A DNA stretch of 64,000 nt from Desulfatiglans anilini DSM 4660 (lineage in GTDB: Bacteria > Desulfobacterota > DSM-4660 > Desulfatiglandales > Desulfatiglandaceae), in assembly GCF_000422285.1 (NCBI RefSeq), contig NZ_AULM01000014.1, positions 31,174-95,173 of the forward strand. The letters run 5' to 3'. Shown here piece by piece: positions 48,806-57,224 of the stretch. Under the pieces are notes generated by a model that saw nothing but the letters and a program-made list of their open reading frames with translations, was not told where the DNA came from and did no database searches. Both the position numbers and the translations under genes were made by a program. Each line of letters starts with the position of its first letter. Positions within the stretch are counted from its first letter, which is position 1.

Positions 48806-51058
48806 CTACTTGCGGTCCAGACTGATCTCCCCTTTCCAACCCTCGGCCGGCGGTGAAGCGATGCACCCAGGAATGATTCCCATGTAATAGCGGCTTGGGC
48901 CGTCTTCGCCTCGCATGCCTATGCATTCCGCGAAAAGCCGCAGCGCCTCTTCCCAGTCCCGTCTTCGAAAGGCCTTTAATCCCCTTTCAAAAACATTGCA
49001 CAGACTCAAAACCAGGTCATCAGCTTCCCCCCTTCGGCCGAGCAGCTCGAACACTCGAACGGGCTGCGACTTTCCCGCAAAGACAAACGAACCTACCTCC
49101 CGGGCGATGACGGCCTCAACCTCGCCCAACACCGCTTCGGAAACCAGCCTTTTGGTCGACAGGAACTTGTTGAGACCCTCGATCCGCGAGGCCGTATTGA
49201 CGATGTCCCCCACCGGGCGGTATGCATAGCGCCCTCTGGCACCAACATTGCCGAGGTAAATGTAGCCACCGTGAAGACCGATCCGGGTCGGCATCGCCAC
49301 CCCTTCAGGAGAACAACCGAAAGACTCGACCGCTTCGTTGATCTCGAGCACAGCCAGGCAGGCCTCCTCGCAGACATCGGCCTCCGGCCGGGCGGTAGTC
49401 CACATGGCGAGCATCCCGTCCCCGATGACTTCGACCACCAGCCCGCCATGACGCCTGACAGGCTCGAACAGGGCATCGAAATATCGGTTCATGAAGCGAT
49501 TGAGCGATTGAGGATCCATGGATTCCGAGAGGCTGGTATAGCTTTCAGCGTCCGTGAACAGGCATATCCCGTAAACCACCCCGCTGGATACCTCGTCCAC
49601 TGAGAGATCCTGGAGCAACCCGTCTACAACCCCATCGGGCAAATAGTATCCGAACGCCTCCCGCATCCTGCGCCTCTCTTTTTGCACCCTCCCGTATTTC
49701 CAAAGGACACTGCCGAAGAAAGCGACCGGCAACTGGATTCCGAGAGGAATCATCAGCGGCCACCACACCGCTGCATGATCGAAGCGGTACCACGCGAAAA
49801 GCAGGTAGACACCCCCGAAAGCCAGAGCTCCGGCGGCGGCGGGAAACGCAGGCAGCAAAAAACAGATCAACCCCAGCACAACTCCGGAGCAGGTGATGAC
49901 GAGCAGGCGCAGAAGCATTGGCAAGGGTTCGACGCTGTTGCCCTGCAGGAGGTTTGCAAAGGACGTAGCCGCGATCTCGACCCCGCTCACGTCTTCGCCG
50001 CTCGACAAGGAAAAGACCGTATCGAAACCATCCTTTCGCTGAGGCCGAAGGCTTTCGCTCATTCCGACAAAGAAGGCGGTTCGTGACTCGGGAAGGCCGA
50101 AATTCAAAGGGTCGGCCAACGTCTGGATCATTTTGTAGAAGGAGATGGTCCGAAAAGTACCTGCCGGACCGTAATGATTGAGATAGCAGTCAGGAGGCTG
50201 GCCGTACATCCTGATGAGCGATCTGAGGCCCTGCAGGCGGGCTTGGTCCAACGTTCCATTCGAAAGGCGATAAGACTCCGACTCCAATGCCTCCAGCATC
50301 CGTCCCGAAAGGGATGGATCCAGTAAGAAGAGCCTCCTGACATCCCTGATTCGATCGGCGAATTCGCCGGCTTTCTGCGGCCTGGCAAGGCCCGCTTTGA
50401 ATCGCTCGGCCTCATCCGGGCAAAACCGGACGAGAAGTTCCAGGAATTCAGGGTAGACATCCTTTGCAAAGATTTGAAAAGCCGCCACCGGCAGCGTCGG
50501 CACATCCCCTGCAGTTTCTTTGACAGTCCAGAAGCGATTCAAGCGGAGCGGTATTCTCGGCAACGGAAACGGTGCCACCGCAGCGGCAGAAATAGCCAGG
50601 GCATCGACGGGGGTCTTCAGCGTCTCGAGATTTGCAAAGCCGATTTCCTTCCCCTCTGCACTCCTGATCGGCACGGACAACTGTTGGATGGAATGGCACA
50701 GAACAACGTTGCAGCCCTTTTCCATCGCCGAGGCAAATACCCTGTCCTCCTCCGGCCTGGACTCCTCGAAGAAAAGATCGAAGACGATCACCGCCGCACC
50801 CAGGGCATTGAGTTTATCCACGAGCAGTCCGTAAAGCGAGCGTGGCCAAAGGTAGGGTTTATCCGGAAGTCCCATGGCGTTTGCCGAGGCCTTGTCGAGG
50901 GCGACGATGCAGACTTGGGCGGGTGGGCATTTGGCACCCCTGAGTCTGAACAGCAGGGCAAGCCCCATATCTTCCTCCACCCGGAGTAGCCATGGAAAAA
51001 GAAGAACGCCCACTGCGGCGATAAACAGGGCTGCGACGAGTGCCTTTTTGACTGCCAA
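48806..51058 (-). CDS. CHASE2-domain class III adenylate/guanylate cyclase
   Basis: 750 residues starting at TTG 51058 (AGGGG upstream). Transmembrane helix 1 (ALVAALFIAAVGVLLFPWLL), a periplasmic CHASE2 sensor (VCIVALDKASANAMG, RSLYGLLVDKLNALGAAVIV, then FDLFFEE), three helices near residues 385-450, then the cyclase domain. Catalytic metal Asp residues are in CLFTDAESYTSL and VEVIGDGMLAMW, and the transition-state region is GRYAYRPVGDIVNTASRIEG. A short C-terminal helical segment resembles one TPR (ALKAFRRRDWEEALRLFAEC). It probably makes cAMP in response to an envelope signal. Confidence 0.93.
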   Translation of the reverse strand: MAVKKALVAALFIAAVGVLLFPWLLRVEEDMGLALLFRLRGAKCPPAQVCIVALDKASANAMGLPDKPYLWPRSLYGLLVDKLNALGAAVIVFDLFFEESRPEEDRVFASAMEKGCNVVLCHSIQQLSVPIRSAEGKEIGFANLETLKTPVDALAISAAAVAPFPLPRIPLRLNRFWTVKETAGDVPTLPVAAFQIFAKDVYPEFLELLVRFCPDEAERFKAGLARPQKAGEFADRIRDVRRLFLLDPSLSGRMLEALESESYRLSNGTLDQARLQGLRSLIRMYGQPPDCYLNHYGPAGTFRTISFYKMIQTLADPLNFGLPESRTAFFVGMSESLRPQRKDGFDTVFSLSSGEDVSGVEIAATSFANLLQGNSVEPLPMLLRLLVITCSGVVLGLICFLLPAFPAAAGALAFGGVYLLFAWYRFDHAAVWWPLMIPLGIQLPVAFFGSVLWKYGRVQKERRRMREAFGYYLPDGVVDGLLQDLSVDEVSSGVVYGICLFTDAESYTSLSESMDPQSLNRFMNRYFDALFEPVRRHGGLVVEVIGDGMLAMWTTARPEADVCEEACLAVLEINEAVESFGCSPEGVAMPTRIGLHGGYIYLGNVGARGRYAYRPVGDIVNTASRIEGLNKFLSTKRLVSEAVLGEVEAVIAREVGSFVFAGKSQPVRVFELLGRRGEADDLVLSLCNVFERGLKAFRRRDWEEALRLFAECIGMRGEDGPSRYYMGIIPGCIASPPAEGWKGEISLDRK

Positions 51059-51086
51059 GGGCTGCCCCTGTCCTGCCAGGTATCGT

Positions 51087-51111
51087 TTGACCTGTTATAG
51101 AATTGACCTGT
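51087..51111 (-). promoter_or_regulatory. Direct repeat ACAGGTCAA x2 upstream of cyclase gene
   Basis: On the minus strand ACAGGTCAA, TTCTATA, ACAGGTCAA, about 28 bp before the cyclase start. The spacer region gives TATAAC, a -10-like hexamer. An operator for a tandem-binding regulator is possible; no -35 is evident. Confidence 0.4.
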
Positions 51112-51488
51112 GAGTCGGGCTTTGGTTAAGAAGCCATATGAATGAAAGACTTTGCCAAAAGGCGGTTGGCTGCGAGTTGTGCCACGTAGACGCGCTTCCC
51201 CGGGCGGCGCTCCGGGTTCAGAAACGGCTGAAAGCTGAGGAGTGGTTTGAATCGGGAAAAATGTTTATTCGGGCTCGAAAATCGAATTCACAGAAAAATC
51301 AATGGGCGTCACCTGCCCCTTATTCCGCTTTTGAAAGACCTTGAAGTATCTTGGCGCTGCAGGGCCGAAAGGACCGGTATTTCGCGAAATCAACACGGCT
51401 GCGCTTCATCCCGGGACCCATCGCCCGCAGAACGACGCCCGGCACGCAACCCGGCCGCATCGCCGCAACAAGCTCCTCGCGCCGTATA
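51112..51488. other. Intergenic region between cyclase and lipoprotein genes
   Basis: About 380 bp of somewhat lower GC. A 68-codon frame at 51138 contains a chance CELCH motif but has no ribosome site or signal peptide. No gene supported. Confidence 0.4.
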
Positions 51489-52016
51489 TCAGTCCAAGGG
51501 TGCCCTGTAGAGGCGGATGTCATCCACCCAGACCGTTCCCGCACCTTCGATGACGAGATTCAGCCGGATATTGTCGGGATTCTGACCAGATTGAAGCATG
51601 AACGGTGTTTCAACAGTGACCCAACCGTTCGTCCCGCTCAGAGTTGACTGAAGCCCCTTCGAAAAATATTCGCCGCCGTCGGGGAAATGACACCACATTT
51701 CGAGGTAGGTCTTTCCCTCGAGGGCCTCTGTGCTGAGCTTTGCCTGATATACCACCCGGGCATTCTCCACATCCATGTCCCCGGTCTCATAAAGCCTGAC
51801 GGACCGCCGACCTCCCGCATCGATGCGGATCGACCCGTTCCCGTCACTGCTCCTGTCTGTATCCAGGCGGACGCCGTCTCGGGAGATCACTCCTTCCAAA
51901 CGGTCCACCGGGAAATGCTTCAGTTCCACAGGCTCATCCGAGGGCCCCGAACAGCCGTGAAAACATCCCGCGAAGAGCATCGCCGCGATCACGCAGAGGA
52001 TTCTGCCCGAAATCAT
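51489..52016 (-). CDS. Lipoprotein with a carbohydrate-binding-like beta domain
   Basis: 175 residues. ATG 52016 follows GGAGGAAGAGG. Lipobox: after a hydrophobic stretch (ILCVIAAMLFAGC) the Cys at about residue 18 would be lipidated. The rest is a beta-sandwich-like sequence (GSIRIDAGGRRSVRLYETGD, then ARVVYQAKLSTEALEGKTYL, and AGTVWVDDIRLYR at the end), the pattern of CBM-like jelly-roll domains. No catalytic residues. Lies 31 bp from the glycine-zipper lipoprotein gene and probably shares its transcript. Confidence 0.78.
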   Translation of the reverse strand: MISGRILCVIAAMLFAGCFHGCSGPSDEPVELKHFPVDRLEGVISRDGVRLDTDRSSDGNGSIRIDAGGRRSVRLYETGDMDVENARVVYQAKLSTEALEGKTYLEMWCHFPDGGEYFSKGLQSTLSGTNGWVTVETPFMLQSGQNPDNIRLNLVIEGAGTVWVDDIRLYRAPLD

Positions 52017-52047
52017 CCTCTTCCTCCAGTCACATAAGGTTGCTGCT

Positions 52048-52515
52048 TCACTGCAAGACCCTGGCGCTACCGTCGGGCCGCCGCAAAACCGTCACCCGGT
52101 CGCCCTTTGCAAAGGGCACATCATTCGCCTGGACGATCGACACCACCTCGCCATTGTCCAGTTTCACCGTAATCTCCAGACCGTTCTGCCTTGTGGCGCC
52201 CTCCTCGGCAGCTCCACCGGCCAAGGCGCCGGCCACCGTTCCGGCGGCTCTGGCCAGGGTTTGTCCGCTTCCACCGCCGATCGTGCTTCCAATCCCGTAG
52301 CCCAGGATTCCACCGGCGATGGCCCCGATACCGGAATGCGTCCCTTCGATCTGCACACTGCGAACCATGACCACGGTCCCTTCGTGGGCTACCTGGACCT
52401 GTCTCGCTTCATCGCGGGAGTAAACGTCGCTCGACAAACTCGGGGCGCACCCCACCCCTGTCAGGGCCATGACCAGCCCCATGCAGACGGTCGCTGCAAA
52501 GCGGATCCTTTTCAT
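52048..52515 (-). CDS. SlyB-like glycine-zipper outer-membrane lipoprotein
   Basis: 155 residues. Signal sequence with lipobox (MALTGVGC, Cys about residue 23). The central glycine-zipper segment (GIGAIAGGILGYGIGSTIGG, and LARAAGTVAGALAGGAAEEG) is characteristic of SlyB/Pcp proteins, followed by a beta-rich domain (ITVKLDNGEVVSIVQANDVP). Such lipoproteins stabilise the outer membrane and respond to envelope stress. Upstream of the CBM-like lipoprotein gene on the same strand. Confidence 0.92.
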   Translation of the reverse strand: MKRIRFAATVCMGLVMALTGVGCAPSLSSDVYSRDEARQVQVAHEGTVVMVRSVQIEGTHSGIGAIAGGILGYGIGSTIGGGSGQTLARAAGTVAGALAGGAAEEGATRQNGLEITVKLDNGEVVSIVQANDVPFAKGDRVTVLRRPDGSARVLQ

Positions 52516-52751
52516 TCTATACCCTCCTCAGGAATCTTCAGCAGACCAACAGACATGCGTATTCGGGTGGAGCTCTTCTCCAAGAATCGCAGCCGCTCCC
52601 GGTGGATCATCATTTCCAGAGAGATTTCGTTTATTTGAAATCATATCAAAAACCTTGCCGCCCTGCAATCACCAATTCATCCTGAGGGCCATCTCTTGGG
52701 TCCACCCCCCGCATGGAACCCTTGAGCATCGAACCTCCGCCCGAGTCCGTC

Positions 52752-55289
52752 TTATTCACACAGTAAGCAACAACCCGATGGCCCCACGAACCTTGTGGTC
52801 CGCGAATGACTTGGACTACCATTGACATAGACCGTAATCATCGCATAGCCCTCGGGAACCCCCTCGACACTCGCGGAGAGAAATTCACGATCTGCAAATG
52901 AGGCCTCGGGGTCTGGGAGAAGCCACTTTACCACCCCGCTCGCCATGTGCCGCAGTTGGACCAATGGGTAGTTGGTCGGCGATCCTCTATAATCTCCTCC
53001 GGATGCCTCTGTAAAGCCTGCGCCCCTGAAGCCTTCACCCGTGAGAGACAGTGCACATCCCCATTCAAGGGGCGATTCGACCGGCTCGACGTAAGGCCGG
53101 AAGGCGCCGTTGACGGGAGATTCTGCGTGCAGCCTCTCTGCGGTTCCCGAAAGGCGATCCGGACCGGAATATCCCCCGCAGAACATAACCTCTCCGTTGA
53201 GGAGCAGGGTCGCGGTGCAGCCGATGCGGCGATCGCTCGTTGTGCCCGCCCGGACCCAGGAATCGGTGGCGGGTCTCATCATTTCCACCCATACGGCGGG
53301 GCCTCTGGCGCTTGTACCACCCAGAACAAGGGCCCTGCCGTCGCGCAACACGAGGCTGGAATGGCCCATGCGTGGAACCGAGAGTACGCCCGCACTGCGC
53401 CAGAGACCTGTCGCCGGATCGAATCGTTCGACTGCAGCTACAAGGCCTTCCTGATTGACACCCCCGGTAACCAGCACACTTCCGTCGGCGAGCAGGACCG
53501 CGCTGTGGCCCATGCGTGGAAAGGCCATCGAGTTCGTCTCGACCCAGGAACCCGTCTCCGGATCATAAAGTTCGGCTTCCCCAGCAGGACCCCAAAGGCC
53601 GGCCCCACCTGCAACCAGCACCCTGCCGTCGTGCAGGAGTGTCGCAGTATGCAGGCACCGCGGCTGTGACATCTCCCCCGCTGGCATCCAGACGCCCCTG
53701 TCCGGATCGAATATCTCCGTCTCGCAAAGGATGCCGCTGGCACTCAGACCGCCTGAGACAAGGATGCCGCCGTGCGAAAGGGCCGTTCCCGCAAAATCCA
53801 TTCTCGCCATCCGCATATCCTCGACCGTGTGCCAGATTTTCGACAAGGGGTGGAACACCTCCGTGCTTGCCGTCGGCCAATTCCCAGTACGCCCTCCGCA
53901 TACGAGAAGATCTCCATCAGGAAGAAGGAAAGCACTGTGGGAAGTTCGGGCACAGGCCATCGGAGCCGCCGCGAACCAGAGCCTGCTTGCCGGATCGTAG
54001 ACTTCGACGTGGTTCAACGGGCGTCGGGACAAGCCCTCTCCCCCCGCCACAAGGACCTGTCCCTGCGGAAGAAGGGTCGCCGTATGGTGCGCCCTTGCCT
54101 GCAAAAGACTCCTGGATCTTTGCACCTTCGGCCGGCCTTCCGGGGCATAGATCTCGGCCGAAGGCAAGACCTCTTTTCCGCACGCCCCGCCGGCCACCAG
54201 AACGGTCCCGTCGGGCAGCAGGGTCGCCGTATGCAGTTTGCGATTCATATTCATCGGGCCGATGGAACGCCATCCCTTGCTCGACGACACATAGACCTCC
54301 GAATCCGGAAACCCTTCTCTGTTGCTGCCTCCCGCCGCCAAAACAGATCCATCCGGCAGGAGGGACAAAGAAAACTGGCTGCGCTGGTAAACGGTCGGGG
54401 CTCCGCTGTCGATCCACTGGTCGTTGCCCGGGTCGTAAATCCGAGGCTGGAGCAGATACCCTGCGCTGCCCGCCCCGCCGACCACCATGACCTGCCCCCC
54501 CGAGTCCGGAAGTTGGACGGCGCAGGCTCCGGCAACCGGACAGCCGGCAAGGGGGGCGCTCGGGGTCCATGTCTCCGATTCCGGATCGTAAAGGTCCCCG
54601 GTCTCATCCGAAAATTTTCTCTCGCCCGTCGCGCCCCCGAAGATGAACACCCGCCCGCCCGAAAGGAGCGTCGCCGTGTGCGACGCGCGCGGAATCGTCA
54701 AATCAGCCGTGCGGCTCCAGGCGTTCTCTCTGGGATCGAAGATCTCCGCAGCGGCGACGGGCAGCATGGAGTCGATGGAACCCCCGGCCACGAGGACACG
54801 CCCGTCCGGTAGAAGCGTCGCCGTATGCTCCAGTCTGTGCTGTTCCAAAGCGCCTGCATCGCTCCAGGTCCTTGTGGCCGGGTCGTAAAGCTCCGCCGAC
54901 CGGAGCGTTTCATTGTAGTCTCCAGCCTTCCGCCCGCCTGCGACCAAGACCCGGCCGTCCGGTAGAAGCGTTGCCGTGTGGTGGGAACGACGAGTTTTCA
55001 TATCGCCCGTGCGCTCCCAGATGCCGCTTGAAGGATCATAAATCTCCGCGCTGCAAATGACCCCTGCGAATTCCTCGTTGTCCTGCATTCCACCCGCCAC
55101 CAGGACCGTCCCATCGGACAGAAGGGTCGCCGTGTGGGCGAAACGTTTGTCGTGCATGGAACCGACGGGCTTCCACGGCCCGGCTGCATGGGTCAGGCCG
55201 GGAACAACCGCAAGAAAATAGAAAAGCAAAACGCTTATGGCAACGAAGCAAAAGCACCTCAAACTGTGAAACACAGTTTTAAACTTCAT
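52752..55289 (-). CDS. Exported 14-repeat Kelch (galactose-oxidase-like) protein
   Basis: 845 residues from ATG 55289 (AAAGGAGG 6 bp upstream). Signal peptide ending near THAAGPW. Fourteen Kelch units with the pattern HTATLLPDGRVLVAGG and a following EIYDP strand occur about every 45-55 residues, enough for two seven-bladed propellers. The last 130 residues (SPVNGAFRPYVEPVESPLEW to the end) are an E-set/DUF1929-like domain as in galactose oxidase, and the extreme C-terminus carries CCLLC. No copper-ligand set was verified. Its own sigma-54 promoter lies about 90 bp upstream. Confidence 0.92.
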   Translation of the reverse strand: MKFKTVFHSLRCFCFVAISVLLFYFLAVVPGLTHAAGPWKPVGSMHDKRFAHTATLLSDGTVLVAGGMQDNEEFAGVICSAEIYDPSSGIWERTGDMKTRRSHHTATLLPDGRVLVAGGRKAGDYNETLRSAELYDPATRTWSDAGALEQHRLEHTATLLPDGRVLVAGGSIDSMLPVAAAEIFDPRENAWSRTADLTIPRASHTATLLSGGRVFIFGGATGERKFSDETGDLYDPESETWTPSAPLAGCPVAGACAVQLPDSGGQVMVVGGAGSAGYLLQPRIYDPGNDQWIDSGAPTVYQRSQFSLSLLPDGSVLAAGGSNREGFPDSEVYVSSSKGWRSIGPMNMNRKLHTATLLPDGTVLVAGGACGKEVLPSAEIYAPEGRPKVQRSRSLLQARAHHTATLLPQGQVLVAGGEGLSRRPLNHVEVYDPASRLWFAAAPMACARTSHSAFLLPDGDLLVCGGRTGNWPTASTEVFHPLSKIWHTVEDMRMARMDFAGTALSHGGILVSGGLSASGILCETEIFDPDRGVWMPAGEMSQPRCLHTATLLHDGRVLVAGGAGLWGPAGEAELYDPETGSWVETNSMAFPRMGHSAVLLADGSVLVTGGVNQEGLVAAVERFDPATGLWRSAGVLSVPRMGHSSLVLRDGRALVLGGTSARGPAVWVEMMRPATDSWVRAGTTSDRRIGCTATLLLNGEVMFCGGYSGPDRLSGTAERLHAESPVNGAFRPYVEPVESPLEWGCALSLTGEGFRGAGFTEASGGDYRGSPTNYPLVQLRHMASGVVKWLLPDPEASFADREFLSASVEGVPEGYAMITVYVNGSPSHSRTTRFVGPSGCCLLCE

Positions 55290-55377
55290 AACATACCTCC
55301 TTTGTTGAATTCTTTTGGTACCCCTCGGGCCCTTTTCACCATCGATCCGCTGCCCCTGGACATTCCCGGCCCGAAAG

Positions 55378-55393
55378 AGCAAGCAGCGTGCCA
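55378..55393 (-). promoter_or_regulatory. Sigma-54 promoter of the Kelch-repeat gene
   Basis: The minus strand reads TGGCAC, GCTGC, TTGCT: an exact -24/-12 match. The predicted start gives a leader of about 77 nt ending in AAAGGAGG. Confidence 0.85.
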
Positions 55394-55818
55394 TGAGTTG
55401 CAGCCGCCGGGGTTGACCCCACGGTGTCAGGTGCACACCTCCCACGGAAAAGAGACGATTGGAGAAAACGCCTGTTTTTTTGCCCTTCCTTTTGGGCATC
55501 ACTGCCATGAACCATAGGCACCGGGTTGAAACGTCCGATGCTGCAGACGCCTTTCGCATTCGTTGACTGCTGGATGCGCTTTCCATGTTGCCCCTCGCTT
55601 TACAGGGCCCGTTCGATCCGATAGAATGGTCCCGTCAACCCGCCGAAAAGGAGCGACGAGGATGCCGACCCCGTTCCGATTCAGAGCGGACCGCTGGGCG
55701 GAAACGCTCAGGGAAGCGTCCCGCTCGGCGCTCGATGGAGCGCTGCCGTGCCGATCGAGTTCTGAAGGCTGGGCCCGGTGAAGACACCCTGGAAAGATAT
55801 TTGAATGGAAGCCCTGAG
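55394..55818. other. Region between divergent Kelch and Nudix genes
   Basis: About 425 bp. The Nudix frame is open upstream from 55585, but that part lacks family similarity and a ribosome site. Nothing else recognised. Confidence 0.4.
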
Positions 55819-56289
55819 ATGAGCTATGCGGGAGAGATGCGGAAGTTGGTCGGACCCCGCAGGATCTTCGTGCCCGGCGTGCGGGCGGTCATCGTGAACG
55901 CCGCTGGAGAGATCCTGCTGCAGCGCCGCAATGACAACGGCCTGTGGGGTTTACCCGGCGGGTCTGTCGAATTGGATGAATCCCCCCTCACAGCGCTCCG
56001 CCGAGAGGTGGCGGAGGAGACCTCCCTGGAGGTGATCAGCGCCGAGCCTATGGGCCTATACTGCGGCCCTCGCCAGAAATTCACCTACCCGAACGGCGAC
56101 GAGGTGCAGTGTTTCGCCTTGGCCTTCATCGTGAAAAGCTGGCGCGGCACTCCTCGTGCAGACGGCATCGAAGGCTCAATACTTCGTTTTTTCACGCTTT
56201 TCGACCAACCCAAAGACATCGTACCGGTGCATTTGGCGACGATCGAAGACTACCGGAAATACGACGGGAGATTTCTCTTGTCTCATTAG
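55819..56289 (+). CDS. Nudix hydrolase
   Basis: 156 residues from ATG 55819; TTG 55801 is an alternative. Family pattern MSYAGEMRKLVGPRRIFVPG then VRAVIVNAAGEILLQRRNDN. The Nudix box reads GGSVELDESPLTALRREVAEE followed by TSLEV, keeping the REVAEE metal ligands although the usual Gly after EEx is replaced. It hydrolyses nucleoside diphosphates linked to another group; the substrate is unknown. Its stop codon abuts a block of A, C and B repeats. Confidence 0.88.
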   Translation: MSYAGEMRKLVGPRRIFVPGVRAVIVNAAGEILLQRRNDNGLWGLPGGSVELDESPLTALRREVAEETSLEVISAEPMGLYCGPRQKFTYPNGDEVQCFALAFIVKSWRGTPRADGIEGSILRFFTLFDQPKDIVPVHLATIEDYRKYDGRFLLSH

Positions 56290-56400
56290 ATCCGTCCGGG
56301 AATGGTCTTTTTGGCCAATCTGGGCGCCAATCTGCACTTTTATTTGTGTGGGGCGACCTGTAGGTCGCTTTCGCGCAAGCGCTTGATTCCTTGATATGGG
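56289..56400 (+). repeat. Dispersed repeat family A, copy 4
   Basis: CCGGGAATGGTCTTTTTGGC, GGCGACCTGTAGGTCGC, AAGCGCTTGATTCCTTGA. Begins at the Nudix stop codon. Confidence 0.75.
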
Positions 56401-56410
56401 CCGGACATGA

Positions 56411-56510
56411 ACCCGCCCCGCAGGGGTGGGACCGAACACCCGAAGGGTGTGAAGAAACCGGGACCCGCCCCGCAGGGGTGGGACTGAGCACCCGAAGGGT
56501 GTGAAGAAAA
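56411..56510 (+). repeat. Double-hairpin repeat family C, two tandem 52-bp units
   Basis: Unit 1 starts at 56411 and unit 2 at 56463. Each carries CCCCGCAGGGG and CACCCGAAGGGTG hairpins followed by TGAAGAAA. The units differ at only a few bases (ACCGAACAC versus ACTGAGCAC, and the 3' ends). Confidence 0.85.
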
Positions 56511-56522
56511 TTCCTCATTTCC

Positions 56523-56565
56523 GAATTGGAAACGGGGTTCTGCCGGGATGTCATTTCCGGCCTGG
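56523..56565 (+). repeat. Dispersed repeat family B, copy 4
   Basis: GAATTGGAAACGGGGTTCTG, CCGGGATGTCATTTCCGG, CCTGG. The remaining bases to 56932 show no gene. Confidence 0.7.
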
Positions 56566-56932
56566 AAACCATTTCGTTTTCAACATGTTATTTCCGGAAG
56601 GACACGCATGGGCAGATGGTTGAAGGACGCTTGGCAGCCGGGCCGGAAAATGGCGACCCGCTGCATATAGGCTTGACAAATAGCTGAAAAAGCCGATAAA
56701 AGATGGTCCTATAAGCTGATATCAACCTTTCACTCGTCCAAGTATCCTGGCCGGGATGGGCGGCCTCAGCAGGATCGGGATGCGGCGATTTCCGGCACCT
56801 CTGGGGCCACGCACCTTGCTTGAGATGATCTTTATGGTCGGACCGGCTCCCTTCAAGGATTCTTGATCCCTGGAAAACCCTGAATGCCGGTAAAGGCGGC
56901 CTCCACCGGAGACCCGAAGCGAGAGGGGCGAC

Positions 56933-57175
56933 TTGCGCGTTTTTCACCTTCTGCTGACAGCGATCATCCTCCCCCCGGGTGCGTGGATGTTTGCCTCCTG
57001 CGACATCAAGATCCCCATCCCGAAGGAAACCGTTCCGGCAATCCATTATTCCGGATCCTTCGCCGCGGAACCGGAAACCTGGGGAGACCATTCTCCTGAT
57101 ACTCCCCTTCTCTGGTTGGCGGGGGTGGCGTTCTCCGCTTCAATTCAGCGAACTGACCACGCCGACGGTGTTTGA
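56933..57175 (+). CDS. Possible short lipoprotein
   Basis: 80 residues from a TTG codon with GAGAGGGG just upstream. The N-terminus looks like a lipoprotein signal (RVFHLLLTAIILPPGAWMFASC) and is followed by DIKIPIPKETVPAIHYSGSF. The second half has no recognisable character and could be out-of-frame noise. The exported HAD phosphatase gene starts 50 bp later. A real small gene or a decayed one; evidence is weak. Confidence 0.3.
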   Translation: MRVFHLLLTAIILPPGAWMFASCDIKIPIPKETVPAIHYSGSFAAEPETWGDHSPDTPLLWLAGVAFSASIQRTDHADGV

Positions 57176-57224
57176 TCCGGTGGAGCCGGTCCTTGCCGTC
57201 CTGATTCATCGACTTGGAGGTTCT

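Noticed and set aside
51138..51344. A 68-codon frame with a CELCH heme-like motif
   Set aside because: No ribosome site, no signal peptide, and the motif is a single chance match.
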